Source: an uncultured Pseudomonadales bacterium
GTDB taxonomy: Bacteria; Pseudomonadota; Gammaproteobacteria; Pseudomonadales; Cellvibrionaceae
Assembly (NCBI GenBank): GCA_938048505.1
Contig: CALIUX010000188.1
Location: 1 to 8,202 of the forward strand
DNA length: 8,202 bases
Reading direction: 5' to 3'
Below the pieces are notes generated by a model. The model searched no databases. It saw nothing but the letters and a program-made list of their open reading frames with translations, and was not told the DNA's origin. This document shows, one piece after another, positions 1 to 6,696 of the stretch. The translations under genes and the position numbers were made by a program. Each line of letters opens with the position of its first letter. Positions within the stretch are counted from its first letter, which is position 1.

Positions 1-1434
1 CTTTGCTACATCCATTGACCACTCAATACAGACCCACTCACCATTAAACTGATTGTTATAGGGGCCTTCAAGAGACAGGTCATTTGGCTCAGTATTGTAT
101 AAATGCTGATAAAAGCCTTCATCACCGCTCCCATTGGGTGCAGCAACCGTATCAATAAACCGGAACTGCGCGCTACCGGCTTCACCTCTTAAGAGTGTGG
201 TATGTGAGTAGTTACTAATGAAGTTGGGCTTGCCGGTATTTTTATACATCATGCGGCCCCAGTGGGTACCCGGGAAGTTGGGGCGCTCAATAAAGCCTTG
301 CCCTGTTACTTTTAATGCGTGCGTACCTGAAAAGGCCTCTTCTCCATCAACAACACTTAAGGCACCGCTCGCGCCACTGAAATCGCTAGTTGTACCGTCT
401 TCAAAATCTAAGCAAGCCATCAAAGCAGAAGAGTTTTGACAAGAGGTACTCGCGTCTGTGGCGGGCTCACCACCTCCCGTTTGCTCTTCGGGCTTAGCGC
501 TGGCAGGACCAACGATGCGAATACCCGCAACACTGGCATTATCAACCGATTTTATAAAATCGATATCTAAACTGCCATCACTGACATTGATCGCAGAAAA
601 GGTCACATCATAGGCCACATCATGACCTGCTACGGCTAATGGATCTAAATCATCAACGCGTACCGCACCTTCTATTTCAACATCAAAAACTCTATTACCG
701 GCATTTTGAGGTCCAAAGTACGATTCATTAAAGTGCAAGGTGACATCGTATTCGCCTTCGGGTACTGCAAAATTGTAAGAAAACTCACCCCAGCGCTCGG
801 TCTGGTAGATGACATCGTCCTCTGTATTGGCAATAGGATCTTGCGTTGAGCCTGTCGATCCACCGGTAAAATAAGTTGTTTGCGTATCTGCGGTATATTT
901 TGTTCCATCTTGAGCAGTGTAAGCCGAGCGGCCACCCGAATTTAACGCAAAAATAACAATGCGCTCTTCTGCTTCACTGCTATTTTGAGAACTAGCTTGA
1001 GAACTGGTTGGAGCGCTCTGGCTAGATTCACTTTGAGAAGAAACGCTCATAACCGATGAGCTAATAGACGATGCCTCAGATGAACTCACTACGATTTCAC
1101 TAGAACTCATCACAACAATATCGCTTGAAACCGATGAAGATATCTCAGATGACGCTTCCTCACTGGAAGCGGACGACTGCACACTAGAGATAGAAAGACT
1201 GGAGATAGAAGAGCTAGAAAGAGAAGAACTCGATTGAGACGATACCGACTCAATCACTGAGGATTCACTTGAGGCAGCCTCACTAGAAGCCGGTTGGCTG
1301 GGCGAACCCGAGCCAAGACAACCCGATAAACTCAGGGTTAGAGCCGCAAAAGTACTTACCCGCTTGAGTTGACGGCGATTGCTTGCGAACAAAGCATCGG
1401 TTACAAAAAAACTTCGATCAGGTCGTTTTGACAT
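1..1434 (-). CDS. Surface lipoprotein with poly-Ser linker and malectin-like domain (3' end outside window)
   Basis: The reading frame stays open from the ATG at 1434 to the window edge (478 codons, no stop), so the gene is truncated by the window. What is seen: a basic N-terminus, a short hydrophobic stretch (about residues 26-37) and a lipobox L36-S-G-C39. Residue +2 is Leu, which fits an outer-membrane destination. Residues 43-155 are a very serine-rich linker. Residues 158-310 (IVIFALNSGG ... AGIRIVG, with W215 and the EGEYDVTLHF segment) read as a malectin-type carbohydrate-binding beta-sandwich. After a Gly/Pro/Glu spacer, a second domain starts near C332 (paired with C341 or C469?) and continues past the edge. 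It has a LDFEDG opening and a HWGRMMYK motif, and resembles the Cip1-like jelly-roll proteins of cellulolytic bacteria, although this is tentative. Poly-Ser linkers are known from Saccharophagus/Cellvibrio polysaccharide-degrading proteins. The likely role is surface glycan binding or breakdown. An in-frame ATG at 1446 has no ribosome site. The 1434 ATG has only a weak GGGG 6 nt upstream. A TTG at codon 15 would give a more normal signal peptide. Confidence 0.85.
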   Translation of the reverse strand, partial: MSKRPDRSFFVTDALFASNRRQLKRVSTFAALTLSLSGCLGSGSPSQPASSEAASSESSVIESVSSQSSSSLSSSSISSLSISSVQSSASSEEASSEISSSVSSDIVVMSSSEIVVSSSEASSISSSVMSVSSQSESSQSAPTSSQASSQNSSEAEERIVIFALNSGGRSAYTAQDGTKYTADTQTTYFTGGSTGSTQDPIANTEDDVIYQTERWGEFSYNFAVPEGEYDVTLHFNESYFGPQNAGNRVFDVEIEGAVRVDDLDPLAVAGHDVAYDVTFSAINVSDGSLDIDFIKSVDNASVAGIRIVGPASAKPEEQTGGGEPATDASTSCQNSSALMACLDFEDGTTSDFSGASGALSVVDGEEAFSGTHALKVTGQGFIERPNFPGTHWGRMMYKNTGKPNFISNYSHTTLLRGEAGSAQFRFIDTVAAPNGSGDEGFYQHLYNTEPNDLSLEGPYNNQFNGEWVCIEWSMDVAK

Positions 1435-1473
1435 GGAGAACCCCATTGTTGATACGCATATTTAACGCATTTT

Positions 1474-1501
1474 ATTATTGTATTGATTGCATTCTTCGCA
1501 A
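1474..1501 (-). promoter_or_regulatory. Candidate sigma-70 promoter of the lipoprotein gene
   Basis: Read on the minus strand, TTGCGA (1501-1496, four of six consensus -35 bases) is followed after 16 nt by AATAAT (1479-1474, five of six -10 bases). This would place the transcription start near 1467 and give a short leader of about 33 nt before the ATG at 1434. Position and spacing fit, but the -35 match is only moderate and neighbouring AT-rich hexamers such as TACAAT could serve instead. Confidence 0.4.
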
Positions 1502-1516
1502 AAGGCAATGCCTTTT
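1500..1516. promoter_or_regulatory. Perfect dyad AAAAGGCA-A-TGCCTTTT at the -35 region
   Basis: Arms AAAAGGCA (1500-1507) and TGCCTTTT (1509-1516) are exact reverse complements around a single central A. The dyad overlaps the outer end of the candidate -35 box of the lipoprotein promoter by two bases, a place where a dimeric regulator could bind. As single-stranded nucleic acid it could also fold as a 7-bp stem with a 3-nt loop. No known regulator consensus is recognised. Confidence 0.4.
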
Positions 1517-1523
1517 AAACTAT

Positions 1524-1559
1524 CTAAACATCTTGCTAAACACTTTACTAAACATCTTG
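1524..1559. repeat. Three tandem 12-bp repeats upstream of the lipoprotein promoter
   Basis: CTAAACATCTTG at 1524-1535 and again, identical, at 1548-1559. The middle copy CTAAACACTTTA (1536-1547) differs at three positions. A further degenerate copy, CTAAATGTCTCG (1562-1573, 9 of 12), follows after 2 nt. The block starts 7 bp beyond the dyad at 1500-1516. It could be a set of phased regulator sites or simple tandem duplication. Confidence 0.6.
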
Positions 1560-1606
1560 GCCTAAATGTCTCGACCGCACCCCCTAGCTCATCTCATACC
1601 GCTAAT

Positions 1607-1681
1607 AGAAGATAGCAAGCAACAATATAAAACGAACAAATAAATAGCAAAGAGCAAAGAGCAAACAGAAGATAACAAACA
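1607..1681. repeat. Purine-rich direct repeats in the intergenic region
   Basis: AGAAGATAGCAAGCA (1607-1621) recurs as AGAAGATAACAAACA (1667-1681), 13 of 15 identical, 60 bp apart. Immediately before the second copy lies a 7-bp unit repeated three times: AGCAAAG (1646-1652), AGCAAAG (1653-1659), AGCAAAC (1660-1666). No gene or known site explains them. They may be slippage-derived low-complexity DNA. Confidence 0.5.
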
Positions 1682-1731
1682 GGTGGGACTTATAGTAATA
1701 AGAACCATTTAGATGATAAAAGAAACTTAAA

Positions 1732-1770
1732 AAAAAGGCACCCAATTGGATCACAATTAGATGCCTTTTT
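1732..1770 (-). terminator. Rho-independent terminator of the RND operon
   Basis: AAAAAGGCA (1732-1740) pairs exactly with TGCCTTTTT (1762-1770), and the interior adds AATTG/CAATT pairs (1744-1748 with 1754-1758). On the minus strand the GC part of the stem is followed by a run of eight Ts (1738-1731 side), the standard intrinsic terminator form. It lies 83 nt past the stop of the RND transporter gene. The T-run on the other strand means it could also stop plus-strand transcription. Confidence 0.8.
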
Positions 1771-1782
1771 AAGGTAGATCAA

Positions 1783-1805
1783 GCCACTTTAAGAAATAAA
1801 GTGGC
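1783..1805 (-). other. 9-bp perfect hairpin between the RND stop codon and the terminator
   Basis: GCCACTTTA (1783-1791) and TAAAGTGGC (1797-1805) form a perfect 9-bp stem with a 5-nt loop. It lacks a T-run, so it is not itself a standard terminator. It lies 47 nt after the RND stop and 12 nt before the intrinsic terminator stem, so the operon mRNA would end in two hairpins in series. It may protect the 3' end of the message. Confidence 0.6.
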
Positions 1806-1852
1806 AGAAGTCAGTATAAGGGTAACGCGAGAGGCAAAAGCAATCCTGTCAG

Positions 1853-4800
1853 CTAAACAGGCACAGCTTCAAGTTTGCTTGCGTCTTCAAGGTGGCCTTT
1901 ATGATCCCTTGCAATAAGAACATACAGCGCGGGTATAACATACAATGTAAAGAGCGTACCAATCGCCATGCCGCCCACCAATACAAGGCCAATTGAGTTA
2001 CGTGCCTCTGCACCAGCACCCGTTACTAATACCAACGGAAAGTGACCTGCAACGGTCGCTATCGTCGTCATTAAAATGGGGCGTAAACGCGTTGATGCCG
2101 ACTCACGAATAGCAGCCAATTTTGTCAAACCGCGCTCTTGCAACTTATTAGCAAACTCCACCACTAAAATACCGTTTTTAGCCACCAAGCCAATCAACGT
2201 AACCAACCCTACTTGAGAATAAATATTCAATGTAGTGGTAAAAGGATCTGTCCAATGTGGCAGCATTGGGTTCAGCATTTTCCAGAAAGTAAAGATTAAA
2301 GCACCAAACATGGCCAAGGGCACCGAGCCCGCTAAAATGATCAGAGGGTCTCTAAAGCTATTGTATTGAGCCGCTAAAACCAAGAAGATCATCATAATGG
2401 CTAACATAAACGCCGGTAAAAACTTATTACCCTCACGTCTTAATTGCCGCGACTCCCCCGTATAGTCAATCATGTAACCTGCTGGCATGATTTTTTTAGC
2501 TTCTTCTTCCAAAAAGCCTAGGGCTTTATCGAGTGGTTGAATAGCAACACCACTCAACTTAACCGCATTAAGCTGCTGGAATCGATTCAGTGCGCGCGGT
2601 ACCGTTTCATTCTCAACTTCTGCAATCGAGCCAAGTTGGATCAGCTCGCCATCTGGGCCGGTAACGTACAACTCTTTGAGTTGATCGGGCGTCAGGCGCT
2701 CGGCTCGCTTAACTTGTGGTATCACGCGATAACTGCGCCCATCAAGATTAAAGCGGTTAACATAGTTGCCACTCATCATAACGGCCACATCCTGCCCTAC
2801 TTGCAGCATATTTAAACCGAGATCAGCCACCTTATCGCGATCAAGCTTCAGACGCGCCTGAGGTTGGTCGACTTTGGTATCGATAATAGGAGGGAAAGCA
2901 AACATTCCGCTCATCATGGCTTTTTGCTGCAGTTGCTGAGCAATTTTCATAATGTCTTCTGGCTCAGCGGTTGAAGCCAATACAAACTCAACAGGGAAAC
3001 TACCGCCACCCGGCAACGCAGGCGGCGTAATGGGTATCACCCTTACACCTGGATTCTGTTGCAGTTGTGCCGATGCTTCTGGCAATACCTCAAAGACCGT
3101 TCGCTCACGCTCATTCCAAGGTTTTAGCACCATGCCACTAAAGCCGCCCGCAGGGTTAATGATCTGGAAACTAAAATCAGTTTCTTCGAAACTATGAAAC
3201 ACCTTGTTAACGTGCTTACCGTATATGCTGGCTTGGTCAATTGTCGAGTTAGGCGGGCCTTCAACAATACCAAAAATCACACCCTGATCTTCTGTTGGTG
3301 CCAGCTCTTTTGAAGACAATACAAACATCGGCACACATAAAATCAGTAATATCACCCAAACCATATATACAGCCGGCCGCGAGCGTAGAGTGAGATCTAA
3401 CCCTTTGTTATAGCGCAGGCGTAAGCGTTCAAAAGCACGCCCGACAAAGGCCGAAAAACCATTAGGCTTTTCATCACGACGCAGCAATTTAGCTGACATA
3501 ACTGGCGAAAGTGTGAGTGCAACAATAGTCGAAATCACCACTGCACCCGCTAGCGTAAAGGCAAATTCTTTAAAGAGACTGCCCGTCAGCCCACCTTGCA
3601 GACCTAAAGGAATATACACAGCAACGAGCGTTGCCGTAGTAGCAATAACAGGTCCAATCAATTCGCGAGCACCCGTTATAGCCGCTTCCGTTCGACCCAT
3701 GCCTTCTCGAATATGACGTTCAATGTTTTCGACCACCACAATCGCATCATCTACCACCAGCCCCACAGATAACACGACAGCCAATAAAGTGAGCAGATTG
3801 ACGCTAAAGCCGAACATCTGCATCAGGAATATCGCACCAATCAATGAAATAGGAATAGCAATAACGGGGACGATGACTGAACGTAAAGAGCCTAAAAACA
3901 GGAAGATGACTACAATCACTATTAACAGTGTTTCAACAAGGGTCGATACCACTTCCACAATAGAGCTTTCAATATAGCGCGTGGAGTCATACGCCACACG
4001 GGCATCAAGCCCTCGGGGTAAATCCGCTTGCAGCGCTTCCATTTCATCACGCACTAAACCAATCACATCAAGCCAATTGGCATTGGGCAACGGCCAAATG
4101 CCCATAAAAATAGCTGTCTGGCCCGAATAGGCAACTTCTAGGTCATAAAAATCAGAGCCTAAATTAACATCCGCTACATCCCCTAGTCGAACAATCGCAC
4201 CGCCTTCATTACGCAGGACTAAACGCTCAAATTCTTCGACTGTTGACACCGTCGTATCAGCTGCCAAATTAACCTGCACATAATTACCCTTTGAAGAGCC
4301 CAGCGCAGCAAGGTAGTTATTGGAGGCCAGCGCAGTTCGTACCTGAGAAGGCGAAATACCATAGGCTGCCATGCTGTCAGGCTTGAGCCATATTCGCATA
4401 GCATAGTTACGCGCGCCGAGTACTTCTGCTCGCTGCACACCTTCAATGGCAGACAGTCTGGGCTGAACAACGCGTGTCAAGAAATCGGTAATTTGATTGT
4501 CACGCAGAATATCCGATGAAAAACTCAAGTAAGCGGCTGCCACTGTTGAGTCTGCCGACTCTACATTGATAATAGACACCTCAGCCTCAGGTGGCATATC
4601 ACCGCGCACCTGATTCACTTTTGACGTAATTTCGGACAATGCCTTAATCGGGTCATAGTTAAGCTCTAAACGAACACTAATCTGCGATACGCCTTGTGTG
4701 CTTGAAGACTGAATATAATCAATGCCGTCTGCGCCTGAGATCGCTCGTTCAAGGGGCGTTGTAATAAAGCCCCGAACCAGCTCAGCACTGGCGCCAATAT

Positions 4801-4951
4801 AGGCGGTCGTAACCGTTACGACCGCATTATCATTGCGAGGGTACTGACGAACACTCAATGATTTAATCGCTTGAAGACCTGCAATCACAATCAATAGGCT
4901 AATTACGACCGCAATAACTGGCCGCCGAATAAATAAATCGGTAAATCGCAT
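1853..4951 (-). CDS. RND (AcrB/HAE1-type) inner-membrane multidrug efflux transporter
   Basis: This proton-driven inner-membrane pump subunit takes hydrophobic or amphiphilic compounds from the periplasm and inner membrane and passes them through an adaptor to an outer-membrane channel. At 1032 aa it has normal family length. TM1 is at about 11-29. The first periplasmic porter/docking segment spans about 39-330, TM2-6 about 335-490, TM7 about 528-546, the second periplasmic segment about 555-840, and TM8-12 about 845-1015. The proton-relay residues are intact: D401-D402 in the VGLVVDDAIVVVEN helix and K925 in GLVAKNGILVVEF. The AAQYNSFRDPL segment after TM8 and DYTGES before it are also typical. 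The ATG at 4951 follows AGGAG (4962-4958) by 6 nt. It is the second gene of an operon, 15 nt after the adaptor stop. Substrates cannot be read from sequence. The family call is certain; assignment to a named pump (AcrB, MexB and so on) is not justified. Confidence 0.98.
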   Translation of the reverse strand: MRFTDLFIRRPVIAVVISLLIVIAGLQAIKSLSVRQYPRNDNAVVTVTTAYIGASAELVRGFITTPLERAISGADGIDYIQSSSTQGVSQISVRLELNYDPIKALSEITSKVNQVRGDMPPEAEVSIINVESADSTVAAAYLSFSSDILRDNQITDFLTRVVQPRLSAIEGVQRAEVLGARNYAMRIWLKPDSMAAYGISPSQVRTALASNNYLAALGSSKGNYVQVNLAADTTVSTVEEFERLVLRNEGGAIVRLGDVADVNLGSDFYDLEVAYSGQTAIFMGIWPLPNANWLDVIGLVRDEMEALQADLPRGLDARVAYDSTRYIESSIVEVVSTLVETLLIVIVVIFLFLGSLRSVIVPVIAIPISLIGAIFLMQMFGFSVNLLTLLAVVLSVGLVVDDAIVVVENIERHIREGMGRTEAAITGARELIGPVIATTATLVAVYIPLGLQGGLTGSLFKEFAFTLAGAVVISTIVALTLSPVMSAKLLRRDEKPNGFSAFVGRAFERLRLRYNKGLDLTLRSRPAVYMVWVILLILCVPMFVLSSKELAPTEDQGVIFGIVEGPPNSTIDQASIYGKHVNKVFHSFEETDFSFQIINPAGGFSGMVLKPWNERERTVFEVLPEASAQLQQNPGVRVIPITPPALPGGGSFPVEFVLASTAEPEDIMKIAQQLQQKAMMSGMFAFPPIIDTKVDQPQARLKLDRDKVADLGLNMLQVGQDVAVMMSGNYVNRFNLDGRSYRVIPQVKRAERLTPDQLKELYVTGPDGELIQLGSIAEVENETVPRALNRFQQLNAVKLSGVAIQPLDKALGFLEEEAKKIMPAGYMIDYTGESRQLRREGNKFLPAFMLAIMMIFLVLAAQYNSFRDPLIILAGSVPLAMFGALIFTFWKMLNPMLPHWTDPFTTTLNIYSQVGLVTLIGLVAKNGILVVEFANKLQERGLTKLAAIRESASTRLRPILMTTIATVAGHFPLVLVTGAGAEARNSIGLVLVGGMAIGTLFTLYVIPALYVLIARDHKGHLEDASKLEAVPV

Positions 4952-4966
4952 AAAACGCTCCTTTAC

Positions 4967-6094
4967 CTAGCGATCAAGAGGATTGGGTGATTGCTCATAA
5001 GAAGGCGCAATATCATTATTAATTGCAACGGGCGCACCATTACGAATTTTAAACAGTCCTGCCGATGCGACTACCTGCCCTTCTGTTAAGCCTTTTAAAA
5101 TCTCAATATAATCTCCTTGAGATTGTCCAAGCTGCACAAACTGTTGTTGGGCGGTATAGGTCGTTTCACCTGACTCGCTGTTTTCACTCTCAATAACAAA
5201 GACCGAGTCCCCAAATGTTGCATATTGGATTGCCGTAAGGGGCACATAGGTAACCTGCCTTTTTTCAGGCATGACAATATCAACGGAAGCAAACATACCC
5301 GGCAATAACAAACCGTCTTCGTTTGCGAGTGTCGCCTGAATCAAAACATTGCGTGAGCGTGCATTAACTTCAGGGTTGATCGCAGTAATCGTACCTTTAT
5401 ACACTCTACCTGGCACGGCATCAGACTGCAGGCGAACCTCAAGACCGAGACGTGTCACCGATAAGTCTTTCTGCGGTAAACTAAAGTTAACCAACATAGG
5501 ATCAGATGTTTGCAATGAAACAATCGGTTGATTGGGCGCCAAGTCTTCGCCAACATTCACCTGGCGAATACCCAACTTACCTTTAAACGGTGCCCGGATA
5601 GATTTGCGCTCTAACGTCACGCGCGCATTTTCAACTTGAGCTTGCGCCGCTTTATATTCAGCATCCGCCGCATCAAGTTGTGATTGCGATACAACACGTT
5701 TTTTAAATAAATCTTTTGAACGTTTTAGGTTTGCTTTAGCAAGCGCTAAGCTTGCTTCGGCTGAACGCAGTTGCGCCGCTTCGGTTTCAATATTTTGCTC
5801 AATCAGCAAGGCGCCCTTTTCAACCACCGCGCCCGAGTCAAATAAAATTTGATCAACACGACCCGTTAGCTCTGCCGTAATCATGACACCCCGCTTAGCT
5901 TCCAGTGTGCCAACAGAGCGGCGAATTTGTTCCCACTGAGTTGCTTGCACTGGCACAGTAGAAATGACTTCTGAAGGAGGTGACATCGATTCCCCCATCG
6001 CAGCCATCGCCTGAAATTGAGAAACTTTAACGCCCGCCAAAATACCAACAATCAAGGCTAAGCCCAAAAACGTTACGATAATCCTTACAGCCAT
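4967..6094 (-). CDS. RND efflux periplasmic adaptor (membrane fusion protein), AcrA/MexA family
   Basis: This protein bridges the RND transporter encoded next to it and an outer-membrane channel. With the start chosen here it is 375 aa. Residues 4-22 are a hydrophobic anchor or signal segment without a lipobox Cys, so it is probably held by the membrane helix rather than by lipid. The first half of the lipoyl domain is at about 68-100 (GRVDQILFDSGAVVEKGALL), and an Ala/Gln/Lys-rich alpha-helical hairpin at about 101-160. The second lipoyl half has the RAPFKGKLGIRQVNVGE motif (167-183). A beta-barrel follows at about 198-275 (ending LLPGMFASVDIVMP), then the membrane-proximal domain. The ATG at 6094 has a perfect AGGAG (6104-6100) 5 nt upstream. 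The longer open frame starting with TTG at 6142 has no suitable ribosome site and would bury the anchor behind 16 extra residues, so I reject it. It is the first gene of the operon, followed by the transporter after 15 nt. No local regulator or outer-membrane factor gene is visible. Confidence 0.97.
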   Translation of the reverse strand: MAVRIIVTFLGLALIVGILAGVKVSQFQAMAAMGESMSPPSEVISTVPVQATQWEQIRRSVGTLEAKRGVMITAELTGRVDQILFDSGAVVEKGALLIEQNIETEAAQLRSAEASLALAKANLKRSKDLFKKRVVSQSQLDAADAEYKAAQAQVENARVTLERKSIRAPFKGKLGIRQVNVGEDLAPNQPIVSLQTSDPMLVNFSLPQKDLSVTRLGLEVRLQSDAVPGRVYKGTITAINPEVNARSRNVLIQATLANEDGLLLPGMFASVDIVMPEKRQVTYVPLTAIQYATFGDSVFVIESENSESGETTYTAQQQFVQLGQSQGDYIEILKGLTEGQVVASAGLFKIRNGAPVAINNDIAPSYEQSPNPLDR

Positions 6095-6099
6095 ATTGA

Positions 6100-6104
6100 C
6101 TCCT
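6100..6104 (-). promoter_or_regulatory. Ribosome binding site that fixes the adaptor start
   Basis: AGGAG on the minus strand, 5 nt before the ATG at 6094. It decides between this ATG and the upstream in-frame TTG at 6142, which has no such site. Confidence 0.85.
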
Positions 6105-6170
6105 AAGTATGGGATAAAGTCATGTGAAAAAACCGGAAGCAATCCTAGAGGGCAATTTCAGAAGTAACCT

Positions 6171-6190
6171 AACCACCTGAAACCACTTGA
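6171..6190. repeat. Tandem 10-bp direct repeat in the RND operon leader or promoter region
   Basis: AACCACCTGA (6171-6180) is followed directly by AACCACTTGA (6181-6190), 9 of 10 identical, and then by a weak third copy ACAACTGCTG. The 10-bp period places the copies on one face of the helix, as in activator or response-regulator sites. It lies 77-96 bp upstream of the adaptor ATG. No known consensus was recognised. Confidence 0.4.
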
Positions 6191-6260
6191 ACAACTGCTG
6201 CATGATAACATGTGTAATTGACAGGCGGATGACCATTAGCGTGCCCCTATTATGTCTAAA

Positions 6261-6281
6261 CAGTCATTATTAGAATGATTG
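6261..6281. promoter_or_regulatory. Imperfect palindrome, possible operator
   Basis: Arms CAGTCATT (6261-6268) and AATGATTG (6274-6281) are reverse complements at 7 of 8 positions, around a 5-bp centre ATTAG. The size and dyad form resemble operators of TetR-type repressors that often control RND pumps, but no regulator gene is in view and the match is to form only. Its place in the divergent region would allow control of either direction. Confidence 0.3.
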
Positions 6282-6442
6282 CAGTAATATAAGCGTTTCA
6301 GGAGCGTAGGCACTTCGACAAAGATACAAAAGCGGCTTGCATCAAAAAACTCAAGACGTATAGCAGCAACGATATAGCGACAACAAAAAACTAATAAAAA
6401 AGCATTAGCATCATTATTTAAAAATTTAAACGGAGCGCCATA

Positions 6443-6625
6443 ATGGGCAACTTACTCTTAATATTAGGCATTTTATTCGTGGGCATTATCGTCATGGTCA
6501 ATCTGGCAAAATGGTTTGGTCCTGACAAAAACAACCCAAGCATAAAGAAAATGAGTCAATGGATTATTCCCCTTTTAATGCTTAGCCTAGTAGCACAATT
6601 GATATACCACTACTTAATCAAATAA
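6443..6625 (+). CDS. Small protein with two predicted transmembrane helices, function unknown
   Basis: A 60-residue protein that I do not recognise as a named family. What is seen: a first hydrophobic helix at about residues 3-22 (LLLILGILFVGIIVMVNLAK), a polar, Lys/Asn-rich loop at about 23-38 (WFGPDKNNPSIKKMSQ), and a second hydrophobic helix at about 39-57, ending in K60. The basic loop would favour a hairpin with the loop on the cytoplasmic side. The ATG has GGAG (6432-6435) 7 nt upstream, and the hydrophobic pattern together with a good ribosome site argues that the gene is real. It faces away from the RND operon. The tas gene starts 71 nt after its stop with no terminator hairpin between, so the two could share a message. 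Small membrane proteins such as AcrZ modulate AcrB-type pumps, but AcrZ has one helix and no link is shown here. Membrane localisation is an inference from composition. Confidence 0.75.
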   Translation: MGNLLLILGILFVGIIVMVNLAKWFGPDKNNPSIKKMSQWIIPLLMLSLVAQLIYHYLIK

Positions 6626-6696
6626 AAACAAGCGAATATGCCGCATTAAGCCAAACAATACGCCAAGTCAGATCAAATCGATTCAAAGAGGAATAT

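Larger units (their letters stand above)
6095..6442. other. Divergent intergenic region between the RND operon and the small membrane-protein gene
   Basis: These 348 bp must hold the promoters for both directions, but I could not place either with confidence. A plus-strand TTGACA (6218-6223) has its nearest good -10 (TATTAT, 6248-6253) 24 nt away, which is too far. On the minus strand CATAAT (about 6255-6250) lacks a matching -35. Two repeat elements listed separately are the only clear structure. No tRNA, small RNA or extra gene is evident. Confidence 0.6.

Noticed and set aside
218..439. Plus-strand open frame of 73 codons
   Set aside because: It lies wholly antisense to the lipoprotein gene, which has coherent domains, and shows no recognisable protein features.
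672..935. Minus-strand open frame of 87 codons
   Set aside because: It is in another frame of the lipoprotein gene over its malectin-like domain, and the lipoprotein frame is clearly the coding one.
1383..1565. Plus-strand 60-codon frame with an LNILLNTLLNIL-like tail
   Set aside because: The apparent hydrophobic repeat is just the translation of the tandem 12-bp DNA repeats. The frame overlaps the start of the lipoprotein gene on the other strand and has no good ribosome site.
2537..3977. Several plus-strand open frames antisense to the RND transporter
   Set aside because: The transporter frame is intact over 1032 residues with all key motifs. The antisense frames lack domain features and are typical shadows.
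6218..6253. TTGACA ... TATTAT as a plus-strand promoter for the small gene
   Set aside because: Both hexamers are good but are separated by 24 nt, too far for a normal sigma-70 promoter.
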